Part shown: positions 19,552 through 28,114 of the stretch, piece by piece
Numbering within the stretch: position 1 is the stretch's first letter
Layout of the letters: every line of letters begins with the position of its first letter
NCBI RefSeq assembly: GCF_005144475.1
Contig: NZ_SWJZ01000056.1
Span: 1-64,000, forward strand
Length of the DNA: 64,000 nucleotides
Source: Rhodobacter capsulatus
GTDB taxonomy: Bacteria; Pseudomonadota; Alphaproteobacteria; Rhodobacterales; Rhodobacteraceae
Direction of reading: 5' to 3'
Translations under genes and position numbers: made by a program
Notes under the pieces: generated by a model
What the model saw: only the letters and a program-made list of their open reading frames with translations
The model's database searches: none
Told to the model about the DNA's origin: nothing

Positions 19552-19933
19552 GTCTGAGGCCCATGCCCGCATGAATGCGGATTGAGACCCCATGACACAC
19601 ATGGTGTCCTCCTTAACAAGTCTAAGGCCCATGCCCGCATGAATGCGGATTGAGACTGGGGTAGGAACCTCCCTGCTTCTCATTGAGTCTGAGGCCCATG
19701 CCCGCATGAATGCGGATTGAGACCAGTGCAGCCGCTCGGCTGCTTCATCAAGCGTCTGAGCCCCATGCCCGCATGAATGCGGATTGAGACAGACCGAGCA
19801 TGACGTTGGACATGGTAGTGCTCCCTTCCGTCTGAGGCCCATGCCCGCATGAATGCGGATTGAGACCGGTGTTCGAGCGTCGCCGTCACCATTTCGCTCT
19901 GAGCCCCATGCCCGCAGGAATGCGGGGAAAGCG
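19552..19933 (+). CRISPR. CRISPR array 1 (6 repeats, 5 spacers)
   Basis: Repeats of 37 bp begin at 19552, 19620, 19687, 19754, 19830 and 19897. Spacers are 31, 30, 30, 39 and 30 bp. The repeat begins GTCTGAGGCCCATG, has the hairpin CCGCATGAATGCGG and ends in ATTGAGAC, an 8-nt crRNA 5' handle directly after the hairpin, so the array is read on the + strand. Repeat 2 has GTCTAAGG, repeat 4 GTCTGAGCC, and the last repeat is degenerate after the hairpin, marking the old end. All five spacers contain ATG in the strand complementary to the crRNA. Confidence 0.96.
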
Positions 19934-19944
19934 GCGAAAACACC

Positions 19945-19976
19945 AAGGCCGGGCGCGTCACCCAGCGCCCGGCCTT
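19945..19976. terminator. Hairpin between array 1 and cas6
   Basis: A perfect 12-bp inverted repeat, AAGGCCGGGCGC and GCGCCCGGCCTT, lies between the convergent array 1 and cas6. It could terminate transcription from both sides. Confidence 0.55.
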
Positions 19977-20000
19977 GCCATGTTCGGGGCAGGGGCGTGC

Positions 20001-20957
20001 TCAGCCCGGTTTGGCCAGCTGCAGGTCGTAGCGCCCCGCGCCCTTGCTTGTGTGCGAGCCGATATGGGTGGTGGCGCCGAAATGCAGCATCGACAGATCG
20101 AGCGGCGCCGGATCGGCCAGCACCAGCCGCCCCAGCACCCCGCCACCCGGCACCACCCGCCCCTGTCGCCGCGAGCCGCTGGCCCAGGGCGCCGGTTCGA
20201 CCGCCTGCCAGATCCCCTCGGGGCTGGTCTCGGGACGGATCAGGCAGGGGGTTGCGCCGTGCCACAGCGCCATCGCCGCGCTGCGCCGCCAGGCCGCCTC
20301 GATCACCGTGGCGGGCTCGGCGTGGCGGTGATCGCCCGCGCGCAGCGACAGCGGGGTCAGAAAGTCAAGCGCGGCCATCCGCACCGGCCCCTCATGCGCG
20401 GGCAGGCCCTCGGCGCGGCCAAGGCCGAGATCAAGGAGCGCAAGGCGCAGCTTGCGGTTGCCTGCCATGTCGAGGCCAAGCGCCAGCGCCGCCCGCAAGG
20501 CCTCGGCCGCTTCCTCGGCCCAGTCGCCCGCAAGGCCGAACAGATCGAGCGTCAGCCGATAGCCCTCGCGCTGCGGGTCGAGCGAAAAGACATAGGGTTT
20601 GGGCAGGTCCTGAAAGGCGCAGGGTGTGGTGTCGCGGTGAAAGAAATTGATCCGGCCCTGGGGGCGGAAGAACAGTTCCGCCGCCGTTGGCACCCCGGCT
20701 TGCGCCCCGCCCCGGTCGAGCCGTTCGGCCCCCAGCGCCGTGCCCCATGCGCCGCGCAGCCGCGGGATCGCCGACATCGGCTCGAGCGGTTGCGGGCTCC
20801 AGATCAGCGCCGAGATGCGGGTTATGCGCCAGATCCGGTGCAGCCCCGATAGATCGACCGGCGTTGCCGCAGCCTGTGCGAGCGCCTCGGCCAGCCGCGG
20901 ATGCGCTTCGGGCAGGGAGGAGCAAGCGACAAGGCGGTCTGAAAGGGGCACGGGCAC
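20001..20957 (-). CDS. cas6: Cas6-type pre-crRNA processing endoribonuclease
   Basis: A 318-residue RAMP-fold endoribonuclease. The C-terminus carries the Gly-rich loop THIGSHTSKGAGRYDL typical of Cas6 (GxGxxxxxG type). It would cut repeats at the base of the CCGCATGAATGCGG hairpin, leaving the 8-nt ATTGAGAC handle. I chose GTG at 20957, with AAGGA six bases upstream; the longer frame would overlap divergent cas10. One Cas6 presumably serves both repeat types, since they share hairpin and handle. Confidence 0.85.
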   Translation of the reverse strand: MPVPLSDRLVACSSLPEAHPRLAEALAQAAATPVDLSGLHRIWRITRISALIWSPQPLEPMSAIPRLRGAWGTALGAERLDRGGAQAGVPTAAELFFRPQGRINFFHRDTTPCAFQDLPKPYVFSLDPQREGYRLTLDLFGLAGDWAEEAAEALRAALALGLDMAGNRKLRLALLDLGLGRAEGLPAHEGPVRMAALDFLTPLSLRAGDHRHAEPATVIEAAWRRSAAMALWHGATPCLIRPETSPEGIWQAVEPAPWASGSRRQGRVVPGGGVLGRLVLADPAPLDLSMLHFGATTHIGSHTSKGAGRYDLQLAKPG

Positions 20958-21096
20958 CGGAAATCCTTTGTGACGGTGGCCAGAGTGGCAAATCTGTCGC
21001 GGCGCCACAAGCCGGGGCGGCCGAGGTTTTTCTTGCCAGCCCGCGACATTCCGTGCCTGATGGGGCGGTGATGGGTGATGTGGGCGGGCTCGACGC

Positions 21097-22524
21097 ATGG
21101 CGCAGAAGGTGCTTGTGGTCGAAGGCGTGAACTTCGATCAATGTCTTTATGATACCAACGATTTGTCGGTGATCCGCGGGGCGTCGCTGTTGCTGGACGG
21201 GGCCTTGCCGGTGATCTGCGGTGCGGTGACCAGGACGGGGGCGCGGATCGGTGCCAGTCTGGGCGGGGCCTCCAGTTATGAAATCGCCTTCGAGGGCGCC
21301 GAGCCGGCCGAGGTCGAGGCGGCTGTTCGTCGTGCGCTGGCGCAAGACCCGTGGCGGGCCTTGTCTTGGGTGGTTTCGGTGGCGGATACGGCGACCGCCG
21401 CGCGCGGGCGCAACCGGCGCCAGCAATTCCAGACCTGGACGGTCAAGCTCAGCGATGTTCCCGGCGCGGTATGCGAGGATGCGCTGGATCGGGTGCGCCC
21501 GGCCAGTCCGGGGCGGGACGATGCGATCAAGGGGCCACTCTCGCCCGAGACACGGATCCGGCTTGAACATGGGCGTCAGTTCCGGCGTCAGTTCTTTCGC
21601 AACGGCACGCGCAATCTGGTGGAAGACGACATCCTTTGCGCCTCGTTCGAGGAACTTGTCACCCCGCCGCCGAAAGGGCTGCGCGAGGGGATGAAGGGCA
21701 AGATCGCGGTGGTGCATTTCGACGGCGACCGGATGGGCGATCTGCGCCGTCTGGTTGGCGATGATGCGGAATTTTCGGCGCAGATGGGAAAGATGACCGA
21801 GGACATCCTGACCCGGCTGGTCGCAGGTGTCCGGAGGCGGCGTGCCCCCGAGGATCGGCGCTTCCGGATGGAGGTGCTGCTGTGGGGCGGCGACGACATC
21901 ACGCTGGTGGTGCCTGCCTGGGACGTGCTGCAGGTGATCGGTGATTTTCAGGCCGCGATTGCGGGGGTGAAGATCGCAAGCCTTCCCGTCAGTTTCACCG
22001 GGGCGGCGATCGTGGCAAACTACAAGGCGCCGGTGCGAAAGCTGGTGCATCTGGCCGAACGTGCCGTGAAAGTGTCGAAACAGGCGGAGGTGCGCGGGGC
22101 CGTGACCTTCGACATCTTCAAGATGTCGCCGCCGGAGAGACCGCTCGAGGCGCATCGGGCGCAGCTTTTCCCCGGTGCGACGGCGCGCGACATCGCTTTT
22201 TCGGGAGATGACTTCGGTGGCCTGATGGCCCTTCTCGCCGCACGCCGGGAAGCACAGGAAAGGGGGCAGTTCCTGTCACGTTCGCGCGCGCATGATCTTG
22301 TGCAAGCAACGCCGGAAGACCGTGACGATCTGCTGAAAAAGTATCATCTGCGGGTCTTGCAGGTTTCGGCCGCCGATCATCCGCAGGACGCCTTGGCAAA
22401 TCTTTATGCGTTGCCGCAAATGGAGGGGGTGGAGCGGGATCTCTCCCTTGACCTGATGCTCTGGCTCGATCTTGACGAGTTGTATTATGCACCGCCGCAA
22501 GACAGCGCGGAGGCCGCAGCATGA
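21097..22524 (+). CDS. cas10: Cas10-type large subunit, GGDD cyclase, no HD domain
   Basis: A 475-residue signature protein of type III CRISPR systems, shorter than the typical 700-900. It starts directly with the first palm domain (DTNDLSVIRGASLLLDGAL). The second palm domain has VHFDGDRMGDLRR and the cyclase motif LWGGDDITLVV with GGDD at residues 264-267. I find no HD phosphohydrolase motif, so single-strand DNA cleavage is not expected. The intact GGDD predicts synthesis of a nucleotide second messenger on target RNA binding. First gene of a four-gene operon; it overlaps the next by four bases. Confidence 0.88.
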   Translation: MAQKVLVVEGVNFDQCLYDTNDLSVIRGASLLLDGALPVICGAVTRTGARIGASLGGASSYEIAFEGAEPAEVEAAVRRALAQDPWRALSWVVSVADTATAARGRNRRQQFQTWTVKLSDVPGAVCEDALDRVRPASPGRDDAIKGPLSPETRIRLEHGRQFRRQFFRNGTRNLVEDDILCASFEELVTPPPKGLREGMKGKIAVVHFDGDRMGDLRRLVGDDAEFSAQMGKMTEDILTRLVAGVRRRRAPEDRRFRMEVLLWGGDDITLVVPAWDVLQVIGDFQAAIAGVKIASLPVSFTGAAIVANYKAPVRKLVHLAERAVKVSKQAEVRGAVTFDIFKMSPPERPLEAHRAQLFPGATARDIAFSGDDFGGLMALLAARREAQERGQFLSRSRAHDLVQATPEDRDDLLKKYHLRVLQVSAADHPQDALANLYALPQMEGVERDLSLDLMLWLDLDELYYAPPQDSAEAAA

Positions 22525-24152
22525 AGCGATTTCAGGCGCGACTGAGCGTGACCTTGCGCAGCCCGTTCATCTTTCCGGATTCCGAGGCGGTGATCCCGGG
22601 CATCGACATTGTCGCACACAGGAACCGCGCGGAATGTCCTCTGCTGCCACGCGATCAGTTGAAGGGCGTTTTTCGGGATGCCTTGGCCAAATCCCTGCGC
22701 GCCGGCGCGCCAGGGCCGACGGTCGAGGATATCTTCGGCGTGGCATCTGACGACGGTGGGATGCGCGGCGCCTATGAACCAAAGCCCGGGTTGGTGCTGT
22801 TTTCCGATGCGATCGCGGTTGAGGGGCAGGACTTGGGGCGCGTCATCTCGCACCGGGTCGAGATCGATGCCGAAACCGGGGCAGCAAAGGAAGCCCACCT
22901 GTTGTTCGTCGAACTTGTCGCTCCGCGCAGGCAGGCCGTGCGGTTCGAAGCCGATATTGTATGGTTCTGCCGGGATACTTCGGTTGGCGATGCGTTGCGA
23001 CGCGCGCAGAGCTGGATCTCCGCCATTGGTGCAATGAAGTCTTCAGGGTTCGGCGAAGTGCTCGACATCCGGATCGGCGACGAAACCGTGGTGGATTTGG
23101 CCGGGCTGACGCCTCAGGCTCCTCCCGCCGAGCGCACGTGCTACGTGTTCGGGTTCGATCGCCCCTATCTGGTCGACGCGAGGATCGCGGCCGACAACGT
23201 GCTGGTCGGGCAGGTTACCGTTCCCGGCGGTGTCATCAAAGGTGCATTGGCGCGCAAACTTGATCTGGCCGGGGTGCTGCCTGGCCATGCAAGGGCACTG
23301 ACGGATATGTCGATATCGCATGCGCGCCCCGAAGGCGCGCAAGAGGTCTTGCCCTTGTCGGTTGTGCGTAGCGCGGCCACGGGGGAGGCGTTCGATTTGT
23401 GGCAAAACCCCGATACCGATCTCGATGACATCCAGTTTCAGATCGACTGGAAACACGGTTTTGCCGATCAGGAGAACCGGGAAGTCAGGGTCCACACGGC
23501 CGTGACCGAGGAAACCGAGATCGCCGAGACGGGCAACCTGTTCGTGATCGATGCCGTCGATCCGGCAGACGGGCGATATCGAGTAGAGGTGGATTATCGC
23601 CGTGTGCAGCCTGAATCCCGTGATCTTCTTCATGCAATGCTGATGGACGGCTTGCACGGGATCGGGCGTACCGGCGCGATTGCGACGGTGCAGGCATGTT
23701 CCGCCGTCGAGCCAGTTGTGGACAAGCTGACCGGCACCGTGTTTGCGGTCAGCTTGATGACCGATGCAATTCTCGCATCGCCGGTGGACGAAACGGAGGC
23801 TGGCGCCGCATATCAGGCTTACTGGTCGAGAGTTCTCCATCCGCACCCGGTGGAACTCATCGAGTTTCTCGCTTCCCAGCGCGTTGTGGGCGGTTATCTT
23901 GCCAAGCGCTACCGTAGCGGTGCCGCGCAAAACTACCGTCCATGGTGCGTGAGCAACGCCGGTTCCACCTTCCTGCTGCGCGGCGAGACCCTCGGTGTTG
24001 CGCTTTCGGAGTTGCGCAAGGCACGTCTTCCGGCCCCTTTCTTCGACGGTTCGCCGATGACCTGGGACACCTGCCCATTCCAGCCCGAGAACGGGTTCGG
24101 GGAAATCAGTGTGACCGCCGTCGATCTGCGCGAGGACCCTCGCCATGGCTGA
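22521..24152 (+). CDS. Fused RAMP protein, candidate Cas7-Cas5-Cas11 of type III-Dv
   Basis: A 543-residue protein with at least two RAMP units. The first (about 1-200) starts LSVTLRSPFIFPDSEAVIPG, with CPLLPRDQLKGVFRDAL as the insertion/Gly-rich element. The second starts near 205 with CYVFGFDRPYLVDARIAADN, then VTVPGGVIKGALARKLD. A C-terminal part of about 120 residues could be the small-subunit-like piece. The position directly after cas10 and the following two genes match type III-Dv, where the second gene is a Cas7-Cas5-Cas11 fusion. The domain assignment is inference from order and motifs. It overlaps cas10 by four bases and the next gene by eight. Confidence 0.72.
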   Translation: MKRFQARLSVTLRSPFIFPDSEAVIPGIDIVAHRNRAECPLLPRDQLKGVFRDALAKSLRAGAPGPTVEDIFGVASDDGGMRGAYEPKPGLVLFSDAIAVEGQDLGRVISHRVEIDAETGAAKEAHLLFVELVAPRRQAVRFEADIVWFCRDTSVGDALRRAQSWISAIGAMKSSGFGEVLDIRIGDETVVDLAGLTPQAPPAERTCYVFGFDRPYLVDARIAADNVLVGQVTVPGGVIKGALARKLDLAGVLPGHARALTDMSISHARPEGAQEVLPLSVVRSAATGEAFDLWQNPDTDLDDIQFQIDWKHGFADQENREVRVHTAVTEETEIAETGNLFVIDAVDPADGRYRVEVDYRRVQPESRDLLHAMLMDGLHGIGRTGAIATVQACSAVEPVVDKLTGTVFAVSLMTDAILASPVDETEAGAAYQAYWSRVLHPHPVELIEFLASQRVVGGYLAKRYRSGAAQNYRPWCVSNAGSTFLLRGETLGVALSELRKARLPAPFFDGSPMTWDTCPFQPENGFGEISVTAVDLREDPRHG

Positions 24153-25386
24153 TTTTCGCATATCGGATTTTCGGTTCGAACTCGAAGTTGTATCGGATCT
24201 TCATATAGGCTCCGGGCAAAGTGAACTCATGCCGGCCTTCGCCAGGGCGCGCGCCAGCGACGAGGCCCCCGAGGTGGCCGAAATCGTCAGGGATTGCGAT
24301 CACTTGCCGGTCATTCCCGGGACCAGTCTGAAGGGCTGCCTGCGCAGCTTGCTGGAGGACGAGGCGCAGATTCTGCTGTTCGGCACTCCGAAGTCGAAAG
24401 CCGATGATGGTGGTGGCCGCATGGGGGTCTTGCGCGTGCGCGACGCCCATCATCTTGCCGCCCCCGAAGAGACGCAGCCGACCCCGATGCAGAACGGCAC
24501 CTTCGTCCTGATCAAGAATGCGATCGACACGGGGCGCGGTACGTCGAAGACGAATTTCCTGTTTGCCAAGTGGATGGTGCCGCAGGGAACGATCTTCTCT
24601 GGCTGTCTTCGACTCGAATTGTGGGGCGACTATCCGCTTCAACTTCGAGCAGCGGAAGCCTTGTTCCGCCTTTTCAAAAGTCTCGCGCAAGATGAGGGCG
24701 TGTCCTTGGGAAAGGACACCAACAGTGGCGACGGCCGTGTCCGGCTCCGGGGTGAGATCCGCGAAACCCAGTTCGTCGCTCAAGACGGTTCGCTCGTTCC
24801 CGGACCCGAACGGATCTTCGAAGTGCCGGGGGAACCAGACCTGCGCTTCACCAGTTTGCGCATGTCGCATCGCGGTCCGAGTTTCACCAGCGATTTCGCC
24901 TATGATCGCGAAAAGGAAAAAAAGCGAAATCCGAATGCGCCGCATCTTCGGGCATTGCGACGGAACGGTGTGCCGGTGATTTCGGGCTCGGCGGTTGCCG
25001 GAGTTCTGCGCGCCGATTTCGCCTTCCTGCTGCGCAGGCAGGGGCTGGAAGAAGCCGCAGTCACCGATCGGATCACCCGACTGTTCGGGGCGACGTCCCG
25101 CGCAGGTCGCCTTGTCGTTATTGCCGAGGACGTTTCCGCGACGGGGAGGCAAACGCTCATGTCGAACAAGATCGACCGTCTCTCGGGCGGCACCATCGAC
25201 AATGCCCTCTTTGCGATCGACGCCGATCATGGCGTGAAATTTACTCTGCGCTTGGGGCTTTCTGATCTGGCCGACGACGCCGACCGGGAGCTGCTCGGCG
25301 ATCTGGTCGCGATGGTGCGCAAGAACGGCGTCGAACTCGGTCATTCCGTCAACGCCGGGTTCGGCTGGTTCCGTGTCGAGGAGTAG
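24145..25386 (+). CDS. Tandem Cas7 fusion (Cas7-2x, Csm3-like)
   Basis: A 413-residue protein with two Csm3/Cas7-like RAMP domains. The first has VVSDLHIGSGQSE and LPVIPGTSLKGCLRSLLED, then LFG and KNAIDTGRGTSKTNFLF. The second (from about 225) has GVPVISGSAVAGVLRADFAF, LFG, and SNKIDRLSGGTIDNALFAID, a standard Cas7 block that includes the Asp-containing active loop, and ends HSVNAGFGWFRV. This is the arrangement of Cas7-2x in type III-Dv complexes. It would form two backbone subunits that bind crRNA and cut target RNA at 6-nt intervals. Confidence 0.82.
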   Translation: MADFRISDFRFELEVVSDLHIGSGQSELMPAFARARASDEAPEVAEIVRDCDHLPVIPGTSLKGCLRSLLEDEAQILLFGTPKSKADDGGGRMGVLRVRDAHHLAAPEETQPTPMQNGTFVLIKNAIDTGRGTSKTNFLFAKWMVPQGTIFSGCLRLELWGDYPLQLRAAEALFRLFKSLAQDEGVSLGKDTNSGDGRVRLRGEIRETQFVAQDGSLVPGPERIFEVPGEPDLRFTSLRMSHRGPSFTSDFAYDREKEKKRNPNAPHLRALRRNGVPVISGSAVAGVLRADFAFLLRRQGLEEAAVTDRITRLFGATSRAGRLVVIAEDVSATGRQTLMSNKIDRLSGGTIDNALFAIDADHGVKFTLRLGLSDLADDADRELLGDLVAMVRKNGVELGHSVNAGFGWFRVEE

Positions 25387-25389
25387 CAG

Positions 25390-27429
25390 ATGTCCACATC
25401 CGACAAGACCCGCGACAACGGCTTTCGGCACAAGCCCCGGCATGATGGGCCTTCGTCCGGGCCCGGCAAAGCCGGAAAACACCACAACGCTCCGATCTCC
25501 TTCGAAACACCCCCGGCCCCGTTCCGCTTCATTCCGCTTCCCGAAAAGGTTCATCTGGCCGAGCCCGCGGTGCGCGCGGCTTGGGAGGCTGGCACGCTCC
25601 ACTCGCATCCGCTGCCGGGCGGCTTTTCGGGCAGCTTGACGGTCGAAATCGCCTTCGACGGGCCGATGTTGGTGGGGGGGGCAGCCACCGGGCCTGCAGA
25701 TCAGGCGCAACAGGTGCGGCCCGTGTGCCTTGGCGCGGAATACGTCCTGCCCGGCTCCACCCTGCGAGGGCTTCTGCGCAGCGTCACCGAACTCGTCAGC
25801 GCCTCGCGCATCCGGCAGATGAACCTGCATCGCCGCTACGGCATCCGGGATTTCTCCCACCCGCTGTTCAAGGACACCGACCGCAAGCGCCCGCGCGCGG
25901 GATGGCTGACCCTCGTGAACGGCAAGGCTGTCCTGACGGAAACCGAATGGTACGAAATCCGCATCCGCGATCTCACCGAAGAGGCCAATTCGGGGCAATT
26001 CCATTACGACTGGCTGAACATGAATATCGCTGAGCGCTACGCGCATGTTGGGTGTGTCGCCGAGGGCAGCGGCAAGCGTTTCGTATTCGACCAACCGACC
26101 GCTTTCGCAAAAAAGGGCAATCAGGCGCATCTGGTTGTCCCGCGAGACGGCGGCGACGTTGATGGTATTTTCGTTTTTTCCAACGCCTCACCGACGCTGG
26201 AAGGCTTGAGCGTCGAAACCCTTGACGCGCAAGACCTCGTGAAGCGCAAGCGGCTGTTCAAGAAAACCGAGGCCGTCTTCGCGCATGAACCTTTCGGGGA
26301 GCCGCAGCCCATTCCCGATGATGTCTGGGAAACCTTCGAACTCAACAACTCTTCGCCCTCGCGCCACAAGCCCGAACGCGAGGGGAACTGGAAGGAACTC
26401 TGGCCGACCCTCAAGGCGGGCGGGCGCATTCCCGTTTTCTGGCTCTCCAACGCTGATCTGAAGCGCGAGCCGCACGACCAGGCGGTGGCCGACTTCGGCC
26501 TTGTCCGGGTGTTCAAGCGCGCGCATCTCTATTCGGTCAAGGACAAGCTCGATCTGACCGATGCGGGCGCGCATATGACGCTGCCGGGCAGCCCCGACTA
26601 TCAGCCGGACCTGACCGAGGCGCTGTTCGGCTATGTCCACGAACCCGAGAGCAAGACCGAAAACACCGCCGCCCTGCACAAGGACCGACATCTGGCCGGG
26701 CGGCTCGGCTTCGGGTTCGGCTATCTGAGCTCGAACGCAGATGTCCGCACGAGCGACACCTGGGAAACCGTGCAAAGTGCCCCGAAACCCTCCTTCGGTC
26801 CCTATTATCTGGCGCAGGGGCAGCATGACTGGTCAGACCCCGCCTCGACCCTCGCCGGGGTCAAGACCTATCCCGCGCGCGAGGCGAACGAGGCCGCGCT
26901 GAGATCCACGCTGCAAAGCTGGATCCCGACCAAGGGAAACGCCGCAAGGAACACGAAGATCCGCTCGAAACTGGTGTTCCTGCTGCCGCGCAACCGGGGC
27001 GACAGGATCACCTTCGCCGCCGAGATCCGTTTTCACAATGTCACCCCGGTCGAACTGGGGGCGCTTGTCTGGGCGATGACCTTTGGCGGCGCGCCGCAGT
27101 TGCGCCACATGATCGGTCGCGCCAAGGCCGCCGGGGCCGGGCAGGCGCGCCTGACCCCGGTTGCGGTGCAGCTGCGCCACGGCGACGAGGAGAGGCCCGA
27201 GGCCGAGGCCTTTTGCGCCGCACGGATGCGCGATTTCGAAACTTTCATGGGCGAGGGCTGGCGCGAGAGCGACACCGTCCGCGCGCTTCTGGCCCATGCC
27301 GATCCGGCCCGCGGCCGCGATCTCGATCGGGCCGGGCAGCTGAGCTATCTGCCGCTTCAGCTGCACCGCAAGCTGCGCGATCACGCCCGCACCTCGCCCA
27401 AACCCCGGATGCTCGGCCCGGACGGCTGA
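25390..27429 (+). CDS. Large Cas7 with insertion (TIGR03986-like RAMP protein)
   Basis: A 679-residue RAMP protein. After a basic, low-complexity N-terminus of about 75 residues come VEIAFDGPMLVGG and EYVLPGSTLRGLLRSVTELV, the pattern I associate with TIGR03986. A long middle insertion (about 150-520) precedes the closing RAMP part DRITFAAEIRFHNVTPVELG and a Gly-rich end (QLRHMIGRAKAAGAGQARL). In type III-Dv this is the Cas7-insertion subunit. Last gene of the cas10 operon, four bases after the previous gene and followed by a strong terminator hairpin. Confidence 0.82.
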   Translation: MSTSDKTRDNGFRHKPRHDGPSSGPGKAGKHHNAPISFETPPAPFRFIPLPEKVHLAEPAVRAAWEAGTLHSHPLPGGFSGSLTVEIAFDGPMLVGGAATGPADQAQQVRPVCLGAEYVLPGSTLRGLLRSVTELVSASRIRQMNLHRRYGIRDFSHPLFKDTDRKRPRAGWLTLVNGKAVLTETEWYEIRIRDLTEEANSGQFHYDWLNMNIAERYAHVGCVAEGSGKRFVFDQPTAFAKKGNQAHLVVPRDGGDVDGIFVFSNASPTLEGLSVETLDAQDLVKRKRLFKKTEAVFAHEPFGEPQPIPDDVWETFELNNSSPSRHKPEREGNWKELWPTLKAGGRIPVFWLSNADLKREPHDQAVADFGLVRVFKRAHLYSVKDKLDLTDAGAHMTLPGSPDYQPDLTEALFGYVHEPESKTENTAALHKDRHLAGRLGFGFGYLSSNADVRTSDTWETVQSAPKPSFGPYYLAQGQHDWSDPASTLAGVKTYPAREANEAALRSTLQSWIPTKGNAARNTKIRSKLVFLLPRNRGDRITFAAEIRFHNVTPVELGALVWAMTFGGAPQLRHMIGRAKAAGAGQARLTPVAVQLRHGDEERPEAEAFCAARMRDFETFMGEGWRESDTVRALLAHADPARGRDLDRAGQLSYLPLQLHRKLRDHARTSPKPRMLGPDG

Positions 27430-27451
27430 GCCAGGACCGGCCCTTGCCACC

Positions 27452-27495
27452 GAAACGCATCAGAGCCGGAGGCAACTCCGGCTCTGAAGCGTTTC
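27452..27495. terminator. Terminator of the cas10 operon
   Basis: A strong hairpin: CAGAGCCGGAG, loop GCAA, CTCCGGCTCTG, extended by GAAACGC and GCGTTTC. It lies between the last effector gene and the trailer end of array 2, and could stop both the operon on + and array 2 transcripts on -. Confidence 0.75.
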
Positions 27496-27512
27496 AACGC
27501 TCACATTTCTAG

Positions 27513-27952
27513 CGCCAAATCCGCATTCATGCGGGCGTGGTCGTGCCACCCAATCCGAACTACCCAGCCGCTGTGATGGCGGGTCTCAATCCGCATTCAT
27601 GCGGGCGTGGTCGTGCCACTCCGCTTCACCGCCCAAGGAGGGCGACACGTCTCAATCCGCATTCATGCGGGCGTGGTCGTGCCACGAAGAGGAGCCAGTA
27701 AATGGCCCATTCGAGTCTCAATCCGCATTCATGCGGGCGTGGTCGTGCCACACAGTAAATCAGCCGAGCGACCGGTTGCTAGTCTCAATCCGCATTCATG
27801 CGGGCGTGGTCGTGCCACGGAGGGGCTGTCGTTCGTTGTCGTCGCTGCGTCTCAATCCGCATTCATGCGGGCGTGGTCGTGCCACGTAAGAGCCGGCGCC
27901 TCCGTTGCTGGCAAGGTCTCAATCCGCATTCATGCGGGCGTGGTCGTGCCAC
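27513..27952 (-). CRISPR. CRISPR array 2 (7 repeats, 6 spacers)
   Basis: Repeats of 37 bp begin (+ coordinates) at 27513, 27583, 27649, 27715, 27782, 27849 and 27916. Spacers are 33, 29, 29, 30, 30 and 30 bp. On the minus strand the repeat begins GTGGCACGACCACG and ends CCGCATGAATGCGG plus ATTGAGAC. The handle and the degenerate repeat at the left end (27513) show that the array is read on the minus strand from a leader on the right. In the + strand, spacer 3 contains AGAGGAGCCAGTAAATG, a ribosome binding site with start codon. Confidence 0.97.
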
Positions 27953-28114
27953 ACACCCTCTGCAATCCGCGCCCGGAAATCAAGGAAAAAGTGGCACTTC
28001 CAACCATCCTCACCGCCGCAGGGGCAAAACGGCCCCGAAACCACCGATTTTCTGTTTCATGATCCGATTTTCTGTTACATTCCAGAGCGCTGCACATTTT
28101 CCAACGAGGTTTCC
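27953..28114. promoter_or_regulatory. Leader of array 2 and upstream region of RT-cas1
   Basis: This region has two jobs: leader of the leftward array and 5' region of rightward RT-cas1. The first about 65 bases are nearly identical to the same segment after array 3 (30265 on), and both end with TTTTCCAACGAGG before the start codon. A 13-bp tandem repeat, CCGATTTTCTGTT, occurs at 28044 and 28064, exactly 20 bp apart, as in a binding site repeated on one face of the helix. Confidence 0.65.

Noticed and set aside
19211-19961. Minus-strand frames across array 1, including the very long frame reaching 20265
   Set aside because: They encode repeat-derived peptides (IRIHAGMGLR) and overlap CorA or cas6 with no family match.
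20958-21098. N-terminal extension of Cas6 up to 21098
   Set aside because: It would overlap the divergent cas10 start and has low-complexity sequence; GTG at 20957 has a good ribosome binding site.
27599-28062. Open frames running through CRISPR array 2, with repeated RIHAGVVVP or MRAWSCH peptides
   Set aside because: They translate the 37-bp repeats; the periodic peptide is an artefact of the array. The same holds for the N-terminal extension of the RT-Cas1 frame before 28115.
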